The notes below the pieces were generated by a model, which had not been told where the DNA came from, did not search any database, and saw nothing but the letters and a program-made list of their open reading frames with translations. This document shows positions 51,504 to 60,460 of a DNA stretch of 64,000 nucleotides, in pieces (position 1 is the stretch's first letter; the number at the start of each line of letters is the position of its first letter). A program made the translations under genes and the position numbers. The DNA comes from Clostridium scatologenes. Lineage in GTDB: Bacteria > Bacillota > Clostridia > Clostridiales > Clostridiaceae. The stretch is taken from the NCBI RefSeq assembly GCF_000968375.1, contig NZ_CP009933.1, forward strand, positions 1,054,001 through 1,118,000, in the 5' to 3' direction.

Positions 51504-52688
51504 ATGTTTAAGTATTTCAATCCTGCATGGGTAGAAATAAATATAGATAATGTAATTCATAATATTAGAGAAATAAGAAGAGTTGCTAAAAGTAAAGAAA
51601 TAATAAGTGTAGTTAAAGCTGATGCCTATGGACATGGAGCTGTAGAGTTAGCTCCTATATTACTTGAAAATGGAGCAGATAGGCTGGCAGTAGCACTTCT
51701 TTCAGAAGCATTACAATTGAGAAAAAGTGGTATTAAGGCACCTATTCTCATTTTTGGATACACTCCTTTAAAGTATGGTAAGGATATTAGTCATAATAAT
51801 GCCGAGGATATAATAAACAATGAATTAGAAGTAACTGTGCTTTCTTATGATTATGCAAAGAAGTTATCCAAAGTGGCTAAGAAATTAAATAAAAATGTAA
51901 AGATTCATATAAATGTGGATACTGGTATGGGAAGAATAGGATTTTTACCAACGACCCAAAGTATAGAGGATATATATAAAATAAGTCAATTGCCTAATAT
52001 AATAATTGAAGGGCTGTATTCACATTTTTCAACGGCAGATGAAAAAGATAAAAGTTATAGCAATAAGCAATTTAAGAGGTATTTGGATTTTTATGAAAGG
52101 CTTGAAAAGAAAGATATAAAGATTAATATAAAGCATATTGCTAATAGTGCAGCATTAATAGACTTACCTTATACTCATTTGGATGCAGTAAGACCAGGAA
52201 TAGCAAATTATGGTTATTACCCTTCAGAAGATGTTAATCATGATATTATAGATTTGAAGCCAACTATGACATTAAAATGCAATGTTGTTGCAAGTAGAAA
52301 ACTTAAAGCAGGTTCGTATATAGGTTATGGAAGAACCTTTAGAACAGAAAGAACAAGCAGGATAGCTACTCTTGGCATAGGATATGCTGATGGATATGAT
52401 AGACGATTATCTAATGTTGGTGAAATTGTTGTAAAAGGAAAGGTAGCTCCTATAGTAGGTCGTATTTGTATGGATATGTGTATGAGTGATGTAACAGATA
52501 TTGATGATATTAAAGTTTCAGATGAAGTAATATTAATTGGAGAAAGCTCAAGTGAAAAGACAACAGTAGAGAATATGGCAAAGTTAACAGGTACTATACC
52601 ACAAGAAGTAACTAGCAATATAAGCAAAAGGGTACCACGTCATTATATAAAGGACAATAAGTTAGTGAAAATAGTATATAGAGAATAA
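51504..52688 (+). CDS. alr: Alanine racemase
   Basis: 394 residues from ATG 51504 (a GTG at 51495 is possible). PLP lysine in VVKADAYGHGA (Lys38), catalytic Tyr in YIGYGRTFRT (Tyr275), and motifs HINVDTGMGRIGF, GLYSHFSTADE, RPGIANYGYYP, GYADGYDRRLS, GRICMDMCMSDVT. It makes D-alanine for the wall. It follows the MocR regulator in the same direction, with AAGTGG-type half sites (CACCACTT near 51441 and AAAGTGGGTG near 51488) in the spacer. A perfect 20-bp terminator overlaps its stop codon. Confidence 0.95.
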   Translation: MFKYFNPAWVEINIDNVIHNIREIRRVAKSKEIISVVKADAYGHGAVELAPILLENGADRLAVALLSEALQLRKSGIKAPILIFGYTPLKYGKDISHNNAEDIINNELEVTVLSYDYAKKLSKVAKKLNKNVKIHINVDTGMGRIGFLPTTQSIEDIYKISQLPNIIIEGLYSHFSTADEKDKSYSNKQFKRYLDFYERLEKKDIKINIKHIANSAALIDLPYTHLDAVRPGIANYGYYPSEDVNHDIIDLKPTMTLKCNVVASRKLKAGSYIGYGRTFRTERTSRIATLGIGYADGYDRRLSNVGEIVVKGKVAPIVGRICMDMCMSDVTDIDDIKVSDEVILIGESSSEKTTVENMAKLTGTIPQEVTSNISKRVPRHYIKDNKLVKIVYRE

Positions 52689-52727
52689 TTTTAAAGGAAT
52701 AGTGTAGCTATTCCTTTAAAATTATTC
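52683..52727 (+). terminator. Perfect 20-bp terminator overlapping alr stop
   Basis: GAATAATTTTAAAGGAATAG (52683-52702) pairs perfectly with CTATTCCTTTAAAATTATTC (52708-52727) around TGTAG. The alr stop codon TAA (52686-52688) lies inside the left arm, so termination is tightly placed. Confidence 0.85.
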
Positions 52728-52920
52728 TTAAAGGTAATATTGATATTTAACTAGATTAGTAGAAAATTCAGTTATTACATATGAGATAAAGCCTTAGTTT
52801 TATTGATAAGGCTAGAATATTATTAAACTTTTTCAATTATGTAAAAATAATCTATGATAAAATGTATATGTAAGTTATAAAATGAAAATAATTTTATATT
52901 TATTGGAATGGGAGAATAGT

Positions 52921-53619
52921 ATGGATAAAAGAGCTAAAATTTTAGTAGTTGAAGATGAAAATGATATTAATAAATTGCTTTGCAGTATTCTTGAAAATAA
53001 AGGATATAATGTTATACCAGCTTTTTCAGGTACAGAAGCTTTAATGCGTGTGGAAAATGAAAAATGGCATATGGTTTTACTGGATTTAATGATTCCAGGA
53101 ATTAATGGAGAAGAAGTTATATTAAAAATCAGAGAGATTACAAAAGCACCAATAATTGTGGTAAGTGCAAAAACATCTAAGAAAACTAAATTAGAATTAT
53201 TAGAAAAAGGAGCAGATGATTTTATTTGCAAGCCATTTGATCCGGATGAAGTTGTGGCAAGAGTTAAATCTAATTTAAGAAGATATTTGGAATTTTCTAT
53301 AGATGGAGAAAAGAAAAATAATATTTTAGTATACAAGGATATTAGTTTAAATACGGAAAGTAAGGAAGTAAAAGTTGGACAAATATTAATAATATTAACT
53401 GGAAGAGAATTTGATATATTAGAGTTGCTACTAAAAAATCCTAGTAAGGTGTACAGTAAATCTAATATTTTTGAAAGTATATGGGAAGAAGAATTTTTAG
53501 GCGAATATAACACTATAAATGTGCATGTGAGCAGATTAAGAACCAAGTTATGTAATGCAGGTGATGGTAAAGATTATATAGAAACAGTTTGGGGAATGGG
53601 ATATAGATTAAGAAAATAG
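52921..53619 (+). CDS. OmpR-family response regulator of BcrA-like module
   Basis: 232 residues from ATG 52921, GGGAGAATAGT upstream. Receiver with VVEDEND (9-15), Asp55 in LLDLMIPG, Lys in CKPFD, and OmpR effector domain to the end (NVHVSRLRTKL, VWGMGYRLRK). It is separated from the ABC and kinase genes by 166 nt that carry a truncated dispersed repeat. Expected to control the BcrA-like transporter in response to the kinase at 55493-56398. Confidence 0.9.
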   Translation: MDKRAKILVVEDENDINKLLCSILENKGYNVIPAFSGTEALMRVENEKWHMVLLDLMIPGINGEEVILKIREITKAPIIVVSAKTSKKTKLELLEKGADDFICKPFDPDEVVARVKSNLRRYLEFSIDGEKKNNILVYKDISLNTESKEVKVGQILIILTGREFDILELLLKNPSKVYSKSNIFESIWEEEFLGEYNTINVHVSRLRTKLCNAGDGKDYIETVWGMGYRLRK

Positions 53620-53622
53620 AAA

Positions 53623-53668
53623 TCAAGTGATTCTTAGACTCAGATGGAGTTTATTTGTGAGGAATGCT
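53623..53668 (-). repeat. Dispersed repeat, truncated part A
   Basis: CAAGTGATTCTTAGACTCAG and GAGTTTATTTGTGAGGAATG match the reverse of part A in the other copies; the second half is missing. It lies 3 nt after the response-regulator stop, between that gene and the ABC genes that normally share its transcript. Confidence 0.7.
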
Positions 53669-53785
53669 TTATTATAAAAAATGTAAAATTAAAAATTTAA
53701 TACTTTTGAAAGGTTTTAGTAAGTTTTTCTTATAAAATATTGTTTATTATAAAAGCATGATTTATAAGAAGGAGGAAGCTTAAAA

Positions 53786-54706
53786 ATGAATGAATATGCA
53801 ATTAGATCTAGTAATATTACAAAAATATATGGAAAGCATAAAGTGTTAGACCATGTGTCTATGAATATTAAGAAGGGTGACATATATGGCTTTATAGGGA
53901 AAAATGGTGCTGGTAAAACAACGATGATTAGAGTACTTGCTGGACTTGCAATACCTGATGAAGGACAAGTTGAATTATTTGGACATAGTGAAGAAAAAGA
54001 ACTTATAAAGGAAAGAAGAAGAATTGGTACATTAATAGAATCACCAGCTATTTATCTTAATATGACTGCTAAGGAAAATCTTGAACTTATTAAGATTCAA
54101 AGGGGGATACCTGGAACTAAATGTATTGATGAAGCTTTAAATTTAGTATGTCTTGAAAATGTTGGCAAAAAGAAAACCAAGAATTTTTCTTTAGGAATGA
54201 AACAAAGGTTAGGAATTGCTATGGCACTTTTAAGCGATCCAGAACTTTTACTTTTGGATGAACCCATAAATGGATTAGATCCAATTGGAATAAAAGAAAT
54301 AAGAGAACTTTTAATTAAACTGAATAGAGAAAGAGGAGTCACCATTTTAATATCAAGCCACATATTATCCGAACTTACTCAGATTTCAAATAGATATGGC
54401 TTTATAAATAATGGAAAGTTAATTAAAGAAATGACAGCTACTGAGTTTTCAAGTAAATGTAGAACTTATCTTCATTTAAAAGTAAGAAATGCTTCAGATG
54501 CTTTGATTATTTTAGAAAATGAAGTTGGAATGAGGGATTATGAGATTTTGCCAGATAATATCATAAGAGTATATGATGAATTTGATTCGGAAAGAATTAC
54601 ATTAACATTAGCTAAACACAACATAGGAATTAAGGAAATATTGCCAATGGGTGAAACATTGGAGGATTATTTTACTAAGTTGGTTGGAGGTGAGGGTAAT
54701 GAGTAA
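53786..54706 (+). CDS. BcrA-like ATPase of antimicrobial-peptide ABC exporter
   Basis: 306 residues. Walker A GKNGAGKTT (38-46), E-loop TLIESPAIYLNM, signature FSLGMKQRLGIAMAL, Walker B LLLDEPINGLDPIG and H-loop LISSHIL; then a C-terminal extension of about 80 residues as in BcrA. The E-loop and length indicate bacitracin/lantibiotic-type resistance. AAGAAGGAGG precedes the ATG. Its stop overlaps the permease start by 8 nt. Confidence 0.9.
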   Translation: MNEYAIRSSNITKIYGKHKVLDHVSMNIKKGDIYGFIGKNGAGKTTMIRVLAGLAIPDEGQVELFGHSEEKELIKERRRIGTLIESPAIYLNMTAKENLELIKIQRGIPGTKCIDEALNLVCLENVGKKKTKNFSLGMKQRLGIAMALLSDPELLLLDEPINGLDPIGIKEIRELLIKLNRERGVTILISSHILSELTQISNRYGFINNGKLIKEMTATEFSSKCRTYLHLKVRNASDALIILENEVGMRDYEILPDNIIRVYDEFDSERITLTLAKHNIGIKEILPMGETLEDYFTKLVGGEGNE

Positions 54707-55454
54707 TTTAATCAGAGGAGAATTTTATAAGTTAAGAAAAAGTAAATATTTTATTGTAACGATAATTATATCAATAGCAATTTCATTTCCTTTTATTGAA
54801 ATATGGAGTAAAGATGTACAAAGAAGTAGAATGCTGCATCATGGAATATATTCAATAGAGTATGCATTTATGTTCATATCGTTTAGCTGTTTTTTATTTG
54901 CTTTACTAGCTGAAGATTTTATAGCTAAAGATTTTAAAAATAAGAATATAAGTAAAAGTTTTATTTATGGATATAGCAGAAGAGAAGTTATATTAAGCAA
55001 ATTAGCAGTATTTATAATGTTTTCTTTATTCTTAGAATTAATTTATACAGTAATTTTAGTCACATATGCTTCAATGACATATGGTTTTTGTGATACTTTA
55101 GATACTAATGACATAATATATTTATTTAGAATGGTTAGTATCGGAGTAATATATAATGTAGCTACAATGAGTTTAATAGGTACAGTTGCTGTAATAATAA
55201 AGAGTAGTTTTTTTACATTTATTTCACCTTTTATATTATTTTTAGGTTATTACTTATTTCTTGAGACACCACTTGGTTCTAAAAAGCTTTTTTTAGTAAT
55301 ATCATACATTCACCCTTATTTAAGGGGGATGTGGGCAATGGGAAGATTTACACCTATACAAAATATTATAACTGGAGCAACTTCATCAATTTTAATTTTT
55401 ACTATAACTATTGCAGGAAGTTTATTATATGTAAAATATGAGGATATCAAGTAA
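54699..55454 (+). CDS. ABC-2 permease partner of BcrA-like ATPase
   Basis: 251 residues, six membrane helices (about 20-38, 52-72, 102-125, 148-170, 178-197, 225-243), with the N-terminal IRGEFYKLRKSKYF that is typical of these permeases. The ATG at 54699 overlaps the ATPase stop and follows GGAGGTGAGGG; the 54651 start would overlap much further. It forms the channel through which the peptide (or lipid intermediate) is expelled. Confidence 0.85.
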   Translation: MSNLIRGEFYKLRKSKYFIVTIIISIAISFPFIEIWSKDVQRSRMLHHGIYSIEYAFMFISFSCFLFALLAEDFIAKDFKNKNISKSFIYGYSRREVILSKLAVFIMFSLFLELIYTVILVTYASMTYGFCDTLDTNDIIYLFRMVSIGVIYNVATMSLIGTVAVIIKSSFFTFISPFILFLGYYLFLETPLGSKKLFLVISYIHPYLRGMWAMGRFTPIQNIITGATSSILIFTITIAGSLLYVKYEDIK

Positions 55455-55492
55455 ATTGTAAAAAAGTTATTAAATAAATTGGGAGAAAAAGT

Positions 55493-56398
55493 ATGTACTT
55501 ATTAGTTGTTATTTTGGTTATGTTTTTAGTAATTATATTTTCTGCAGTAATGTGTATTAAGTTATTTTCATATAAAAAACAAATAAGGGATATTGCAAGT
55601 CAAATTAAAGAATTTAAAGATAGAAAAAGCAATAAAAAAATTAATATTGAAATAGCTGATAAGTACATAGAAGAACTGGCTTTTGAAATTAATAAGTACT
55701 TAGAGTTATATAAAAGGCATGAACAAGAAAAAATAATATTTGAGGACACATTAAAGCAGGGAATAGCTAATATGTCTCATGATTTAAGAACACCTTTGAC
55801 TTCAATTATAGGATATTTAAAACTTCTTGAGGAAGATGCTATAGATAAAGAAGAAGCACTAAAGATACTTAAAAATAAAGCTAATAAATTGAACATACTT
55901 ATAAATGATTTTTTTGAATTAGCTTCAATAGAAAGTGAAGATTATGAGTTAAATATGGAAAGAATAAATATAACTAATATAGTACATGATGAAATATTAT
56001 CATTTTATGAAGCATTTGAAAGTAAAGGATTTGAAACTAGGGTGGATATTTTGGAAAATCCAGTTTTTATAATGGGGGATAAAGAAAGCCTAGAAAGAAT
56101 AATAGATAATTTAATTTCCAATACCTTGAAATATGCAGATAAAGATATTAAAATAAATTTAGAAAAGCACAATGATAAGGCTGTTTTAAAAATATCAAAT
56201 ATATGCTTAAGCATTAACAAAGAAGATGAAATTCATATATTTGATAGATTTTATATGGCAGATAAGGTAAGAAAGGGACAAGGAACAGGACTTGGATTGT
56301 CTATTGTAAAAAGTTTAATGGAAAAAATGAATGGAACAGTAAAGGCAAAGATTGAACAAAATACAATTTTCATAATATGTGAATGGAAATGCGTATGA
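55493..56398 (+). CDS. Histidine kinase of BcrA-like module
   Basis: 301 residues. One N-terminal membrane helix (about 2-24), a short coiled coil, HisKA with MSHDLRTPLTSIIGYL (His96), HATPase with RIIDNLISNTLKYA, IFDRFYMAD and GTGLGLSIVKSL. With no extracellular sensor, it presumably reads transporter activity or the membrane itself. GGGAGAAAAAGT precedes ATG. It ends the ABC operon; terminator at 56452-56480. Confidence 0.85.
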   Translation: MYLLVVILVMFLVIIFSAVMCIKLFSYKKQIRDIASQIKEFKDRKSNKKINIEIADKYIEELAFEINKYLELYKRHEQEKIIFEDTLKQGIANMSHDLRTPLTSIIGYLKLLEEDAIDKEEALKILKNKANKLNILINDFFELASIESEDYELNMERINITNIVHDEILSFYEAFESKGFETRVDILENPVFIMGDKESLERIIDNLISNTLKYADKDIKINLEKHNDKAVLKISNICLSINKEDEIHIFDRFYMADKVRKGQGTGLGLSIVKSLMEKMNGTVKAKIEQNTIFIICEWKCV

Positions 56399-56451
56399 GT
56401 GATATAGCAGGTACTTATCACAAGAAGAAACTAGTTAAATAAGCAATAATT

Positions 56452-56483
56452 ATAGAGGAATAGTATAGCTGTTCCTCTATTTG
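56452..56483 (+). terminator. Terminator of BcrA-like operon
   Basis: ATAGAGGAATAG pairs with CTGTTCCTCTAT around TATAG with one G-T pair; then TTTGC. Confidence 0.65.
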
Positions 56484-56542
56484 CTACATGCTATGTAGAT
56501 ATTAACTTTATTTAAAGTTAATTTATATATTTTAAATTTTAT

Positions 56543-57814
56543 TTAAATTAACTTCAACTTGTGTTTAGTTATTATATATCCAAGTAATTGAATAATAAAA
56601 TAACATATTAATATTTTAACTGTGTTTATTATAAAACCTATATTTATATTCAAAATATAAATGTATAAAATACTTGCAAGTACTGTTAAAAACACATGTG
56701 AAAAGAATATTATTCTAAGTCTATATACTAAAATCGCATTTATTTCTTCATCAATTAATCCAATGCTATATAATTTGATTTTTTTAGATTGCCAATTATA
56801 GAGATCTATTTTCATTTTAAAATATAGTATATTAGCAGAAGTAATAAAACTTAATAATACAATGAAAATATATATTAAATTAAAAGAGGAACCTTTAAAA
56901 AAATTATAAACAGGAAAAATCATTTTTATATTAGGTAAATCATAAACTCTATGACTGATAATAAAGGTAATATTTAAAAATGCAATAAAGAAGATTGTAA
57001 TTTTATTACGTTTTAAAGAGTCTTCTATTTCATTTATAAGTAAAATTTTTTTATAATAAAGTTTTTTTCTTTTTTTTATATAAGTTGTGAATATCCTTAC
57101 AAAAGCTGAACATAATGCATAAACTGATATAATACATATTAAACAATAATCAACATAATATTTAAAAGGAAAAGACACAATATTTCTTTCATTAAAATTA
57201 ATATAGCTTATTATCAAAGTAAATAACAATACTTTTAGCAGTCTTTCTTTTTTAGAAGCTAAAGCATAAAAATTATCTTGCTTTGTTATATTTGATAATG
57301 ATAGATTATCAATAAATCTAAATGTCCATAAAATGAATATAGCTGTAAGTAGAGCAGAATATCCAATAGTGATTATATAAATAATTTTTTCAATTTTAAA
57401 ACTAAAAACATGAATTCCTGCTAATTTAAAGATGAAAAGTACAATGATTTTAGAAAATACAATACCTAAAATCAATCCTATAGGAATATATATAATAAAA
57501 ATTAAAATATTTTCTATAACAATTAATATCTTAAGTTCACTGCAGGTCATACCTAGGGTTAAAAATGTTGTAAATTCTTTTTGTCTACATTTTATAAAAG
57601 AAATATACATAAAAATATTCCATAATGCTGTATTAAATATAGCAATTGATGGCAGTATAAAGATATTTCCTTGCATAGACATTATTGCATATGAATTGTA
57701 TAGTGTTAATTCAACAAAGAAAAATAAAACTGAAAGGATTAGACAAAATATAAATACAAAATATTGATCAAAATTTAATTTTATAGTTTTCTTTAGCATT
57801 TCTTTAAAATTCAT
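56543..57814 (-). CDS. Short BceB-like FtsX permease without the large external domain
   Basis: 423 residues against 640-670 for BceB. About ten membrane helices can be read, but the 200-residue extracytoplasmic domain between helices 7 and 8 is absent. The N-terminal region has KCRQKEFTTFLTLGM (FtsX-type coupling helix). It is coded with an ATPase 3 nt upstream and a BceRS-like two-component system, so it belongs to a Bce-type module. Without the external domain, its peptide-sensing property may differ. AT-rich and Ile/Phe-rich composition. Confidence 0.75.
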   Translation of the reverse strand: MNFKEMLKKTIKLNFDQYFVFIFCLILSVLFFFVELTLYNSYAIMSMQGNIFILPSIAIFNTALWNIFMYISFIKCRQKEFTTFLTLGMTCSELKILIVIENILIFIIYIPIGLILGIVFSKIIVLFIFKLAGIHVFSFKIEKIIYIITIGYSALLTAIFILWTFRFIDNLSLSNITKQDNFYALASKKERLLKVLLFTLIISYINFNERNIVSFPFKYYVDYCLICIISVYALCSAFVRIFTTYIKKRKKLYYKKILLINEIEDSLKRNKITIFFIAFLNITFIISHRVYDLPNIKMIFPVYNFFKGSSFNLIYIFIVLLSFITSANILYFKMKIDLYNWQSKKIKLYSIGLIDEEINAILVYRLRIIFFSHVFLTVLASILYIYILNINIGFIINTVKILICYFIIQLLGYIITKHKLKLI

Positions 57815-57817
57815 ATA

Positions 57818-58570
57818 TCAATCACCACTTATAACTGATAGAGTATCTAGTATTCTATTGAAAAAAGCCCCTTGATCGCCTTTACTGTATATATCTGCAG
57901 ATATTCTTCCGGACTTTAAAAAAAGCACACGTTTGCAACAGCTTGCAGCATACATATCATGTGTAACCATGAGAATTGCTGTTTTTCGCTTTTCATTTAG
58001 CATTTGTAGATGTTTCATAAAATTCTTGGAGGTGTTTGGGTCAAGACTACCTGTTGGTTCATCTGCTAAAATAACGCAAGGGTCATTTATTAATGCCCTA
58101 CAAGCAGCTGCTCTTTGTTGTTCGCCTATGGATACATTACATGGATACTTGTTTCTTATGTCATATATATTAAAAAGTGTAAAATATTCTTTTACTTTTT
58201 TATCAATGCTTGAAGTTGATATTCCTTTAAATATAAGAGGAAGAATAGCATTTTCCTCTAGAGTGATGTTATCAAGAAGATTAAATTTTTGAAATATAAT
58301 TCCTAAATTTTCACGTCTAAAAATAGATTTTTCTTTCTTACTTAAGGAAGTTATATATTTATTCATTATTTTTACTGTTCCACTATTAGGTTTGTCAATA
58401 CCGGACAGTATATTAAGCAAAGTTGTTTTACCACTTCCGGATTGTCCCATGATATCAGTGAACTCACCATTTTCAATACTTAAATTTATACCATTTAATA
58501 CATTACAAGGATCAAGCTCTAAATTTTCTCCATATACTTTAACAATATTTTCAGCACACAAAACTTCCAT
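57818..58570 (-). CDS. BceA-like ABC ATPase
   Basis: 250 residues. Walker A GQSGSGKTT (42-50), Q-loop IIFQKFNLLD, signature VSIGEQQRAAACRAL in place of LSGGQQQR, Walker B VILADEPTGSLD, H-loop MVTHDMYAA. The altered signature is common in the more divergent Bce ATPases. GGAGTGATACA precedes ATG. Located 18 nt after the kinase gene and 3 nt before the permease gene on the minus strand. Confidence 0.85.
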   Translation of the reverse strand: MEVLCAENIVKVYGENLELDPCNVLNGINLSIENGEFTDIMGQSGSGKTTLLNILSGIDKPNSGTVKIMNKYITSLSKKEKSIFRRENLGIIFQKFNLLDNITLEENAILPLIFKGISTSSIDKKVKEYFTLFNIYDIRNKYPCNVSIGEQQRAAACRALINDPCVILADEPTGSLDPNTSKNFMKHLQMLNEKRKTAILMVTHDMYAASCCKRVLFLKSGRISADIYSKGDQGAFFNRILDTLSVISGD

Positions 58571-58588
58571 TGTATCACTCCAATGTGT

Positions 58589-59620
58589 TTAGATTTTTGA
58601 TGGGTAAATAATTGAAACGGTAGTTCCTTTATTGAATTCAGATTCTACCAGAATAGTATGATTTAATTTTTGGGATATTAATTTACATATATATAGTCCT
58701 ATACCTGTAGCATCATTTACCTTTCTACCATTTTCACCAGTGAAAAATGGTTCAAAGATTCTTTTTATATCATAGCTGGGGATTCCAATACCTTCATCCC
58801 TAATTATTAATTTTGTTTCTTTATGATTTATGTATATGTTAAAATATATGTATTTTTTTTCTTTATTTATTGCAGAATACTTAATAGCATTTGATATAAT
58901 TTGTTCAAGTATAAATTTATTCCATTTTTTATCTGTAATTATGAGTGCCTTTTCGTACTTAAAATCTATTTTAGGAAATATATTGTTGTAAATAAAATTA
59001 CTTTTTTTACTGTTAATCACTTCTCTTAATAATGAAACTAAGTTTAGTGTTTCAGGGGAATAATCTTTTGAAAAGTCACTTAATCTGCTAATGTTTAGAA
59101 CTTGTTCCAGGCCATTTCTAACTTTATTATTTTCTTGTTTTATATCGAAAAACAATTTTAGAATATTTAATTCATTTGAATTAAAGTTTGCATCTTTTGT
59201 TGCCTTTTGTATAATAAGATCAATTATTGAAACAGGTGTTTTTATGTTATGAATCCATTGAGATAAAAAATATTTATTTTTTGTATTTTGTGCATAAATT
59301 GAACTAATTTTATTTGTATAATTTTCATGAATTTTAAGTATAGCTCTAGAAGCTTCTTTTTGTTCATTTGTTTTGAAATTTAAATTAAAATATCTATTTT
59401 CTATACCTTCATTAAGATTTCTATTAAATTTATAATACCTAGTCCATTCATTTAATATTATAAATAAGTAAAGAATTATAGAGAGTAAAAGGGGATATAG
59501 TAAATCAATTTGAGTACATAATAAATAAACATAGAGAAGAATTAAAATTGTATTAAGAAAATATCCAATAGTAAAGTTAAGCTTATCTTTTATAAAATTT
59601 ACTAATATTTTTTTCTCCAT
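58589..59620 (-). CDS. BceS-like intramembrane-sensing histidine kinase
   Basis: 343 residues. Two helices (17-36, 41-58) with only a few residues between them, the hallmark of intramembrane-sensing kinases; then a coiled segment, HisKA WIHNIKTPVSII (His124) and HATPase with ISNAIKYSAIN, DEGIGIPSYDI and ATGIGLYICKLI. Such kinases read the transport activity of their BceAB partner. It begins 3 nt after the regulator stop. Confidence 0.9.
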   Translation of the reverse strand: MEKKILVNFIKDKLNFTIGYFLNTILILLYVYLLCTQIDLLYPLLLSIILYLFIILNEWTRYYKFNRNLNEGIENRYFNLNFKTNEQKEASRAILKIHENYTNKISSIYAQNTKNKYFLSQWIHNIKTPVSIIDLIIQKATKDANFNSNELNILKLFFDIKQENNKVRNGLEQVLNISRLSDFSKDYSPETLNLVSLLREVINSKKSNFIYNNIFPKIDFKYEKALIITDKKWNKFILEQIISNAIKYSAINKEKKYIYFNIYINHKETKLIIRDEGIGIPSYDIKRIFEPFFTGENGRKVNDATGIGLYICKLISQKLNHTILVESEFNKGTTVSIIYPSKI

Positions 59621-59622
59621 AT

Positions 59623-60321
59623 TTAATCTCCATTATTGCAATTACACTGAAATATATATCCTACACCCCTTTTGGTTGATATAATTTCATTAACACCTAA
59701 ACCTTTAAGTTTATTTCTTATTCTTGTTATATTAACTGTCAAAGTGTTATCATCTACAAAAGTAATATCATCCCAAAGTTCTTCTAAAAGTTCTTCTCTA
59801 CTTACTATTTTATTTTCATTTTTTATAAGTATATTTAAAAGCTTGAATTCATTTTTACTAAGTTCAATTTTAATATCGTTATAAAGCAGATCAAAAGTAT
59901 CCTTATTGAGTTTAATTCCTCCAATGCTTTCAATCATAGTTGATTCAACTGCATATTCACCATAAACTCTTCTTATTTCTGCCTGTATTTTAGCAAGTAG
60001 AAAGTCAAAGTTAAAAGGTTTTACAATATAGTCATCTGCACCTAATTCAAGACCTCGTATTTGTTCTTCATGACTATCTCTTGAAGAAATAATAATTACA
60101 GGCACTTTTGAAGTTCTCCTAAGTGTTTTACATAATTGGAATCCATCATAATAGGGTAAGTTTATGTCTAAAAGAATTAAATCAGCTTTTGTTTTTTTTA
60201 ATTCCGTTTCTATATTTCTAAAATTTTGTATATGAATAGTTTCATATTTATATTTTTGAAGATACTCGGCTATAAGTTTGTCTAGCTTAATATCGTCTTC
60301 AATAACAAGTATCTTATACAA
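59623..60321 (-). CDS. BceR-like OmpR-family response regulator
   Basis: 232 residues from TTG 60321, with AAGGAGG 12 nt upstream and no useful ATG. Receiver with IEDD (7-10), Asp52 in LILLDINLPYYDG, VKPFN, and an OmpR domain ending TKRGVGYIFQC. It leads the operon regulator-kinase-ATPase-permease. It likely activates this operon and perhaps the PBP-like gene upstream of it. Confidence 0.9.
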   Translation of the reverse strand: MYKILVIEDDIKLDKLIAEYLQKYKYETIHIQNFRNIETELKKTKADLILLDINLPYYDGFQLCKTLRRTSKVPVIIISSRDSHEEQIRGLELGADDYIVKPFNFDFLLAKIQAEIRRVYGEYAVESTMIESIGGIKLNKDTFDLLYNDIKIELSKNEFKLLNILIKNENKIVSREELLEELWDDITFVDDNTLTVNITRIRNKLKGLGVNEIISTKRGVGYIFQCNCNNGD

Positions 60322-60460
60322 AACTGCTTCCTCCTTTTATTAACATATATATTATGGTAATCTTACTATAATATATCATAATTCAATTTTAGAAGAAAGC
60401 AGCATAAGATTATTTTTAACTAAGATAAAGTTTGCTTATAATAAGTATTTGGGATTTTTA

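Noticed and set aside
52875..53546. Long open frame on the minus strand (223 codons)
   Set aside because: It lies wholly antisense to a response regulator with complete receiver and DNA-binding motifs; the Ser/Leu/Ile-rich product is an artefact of AT-rich reverse reading.
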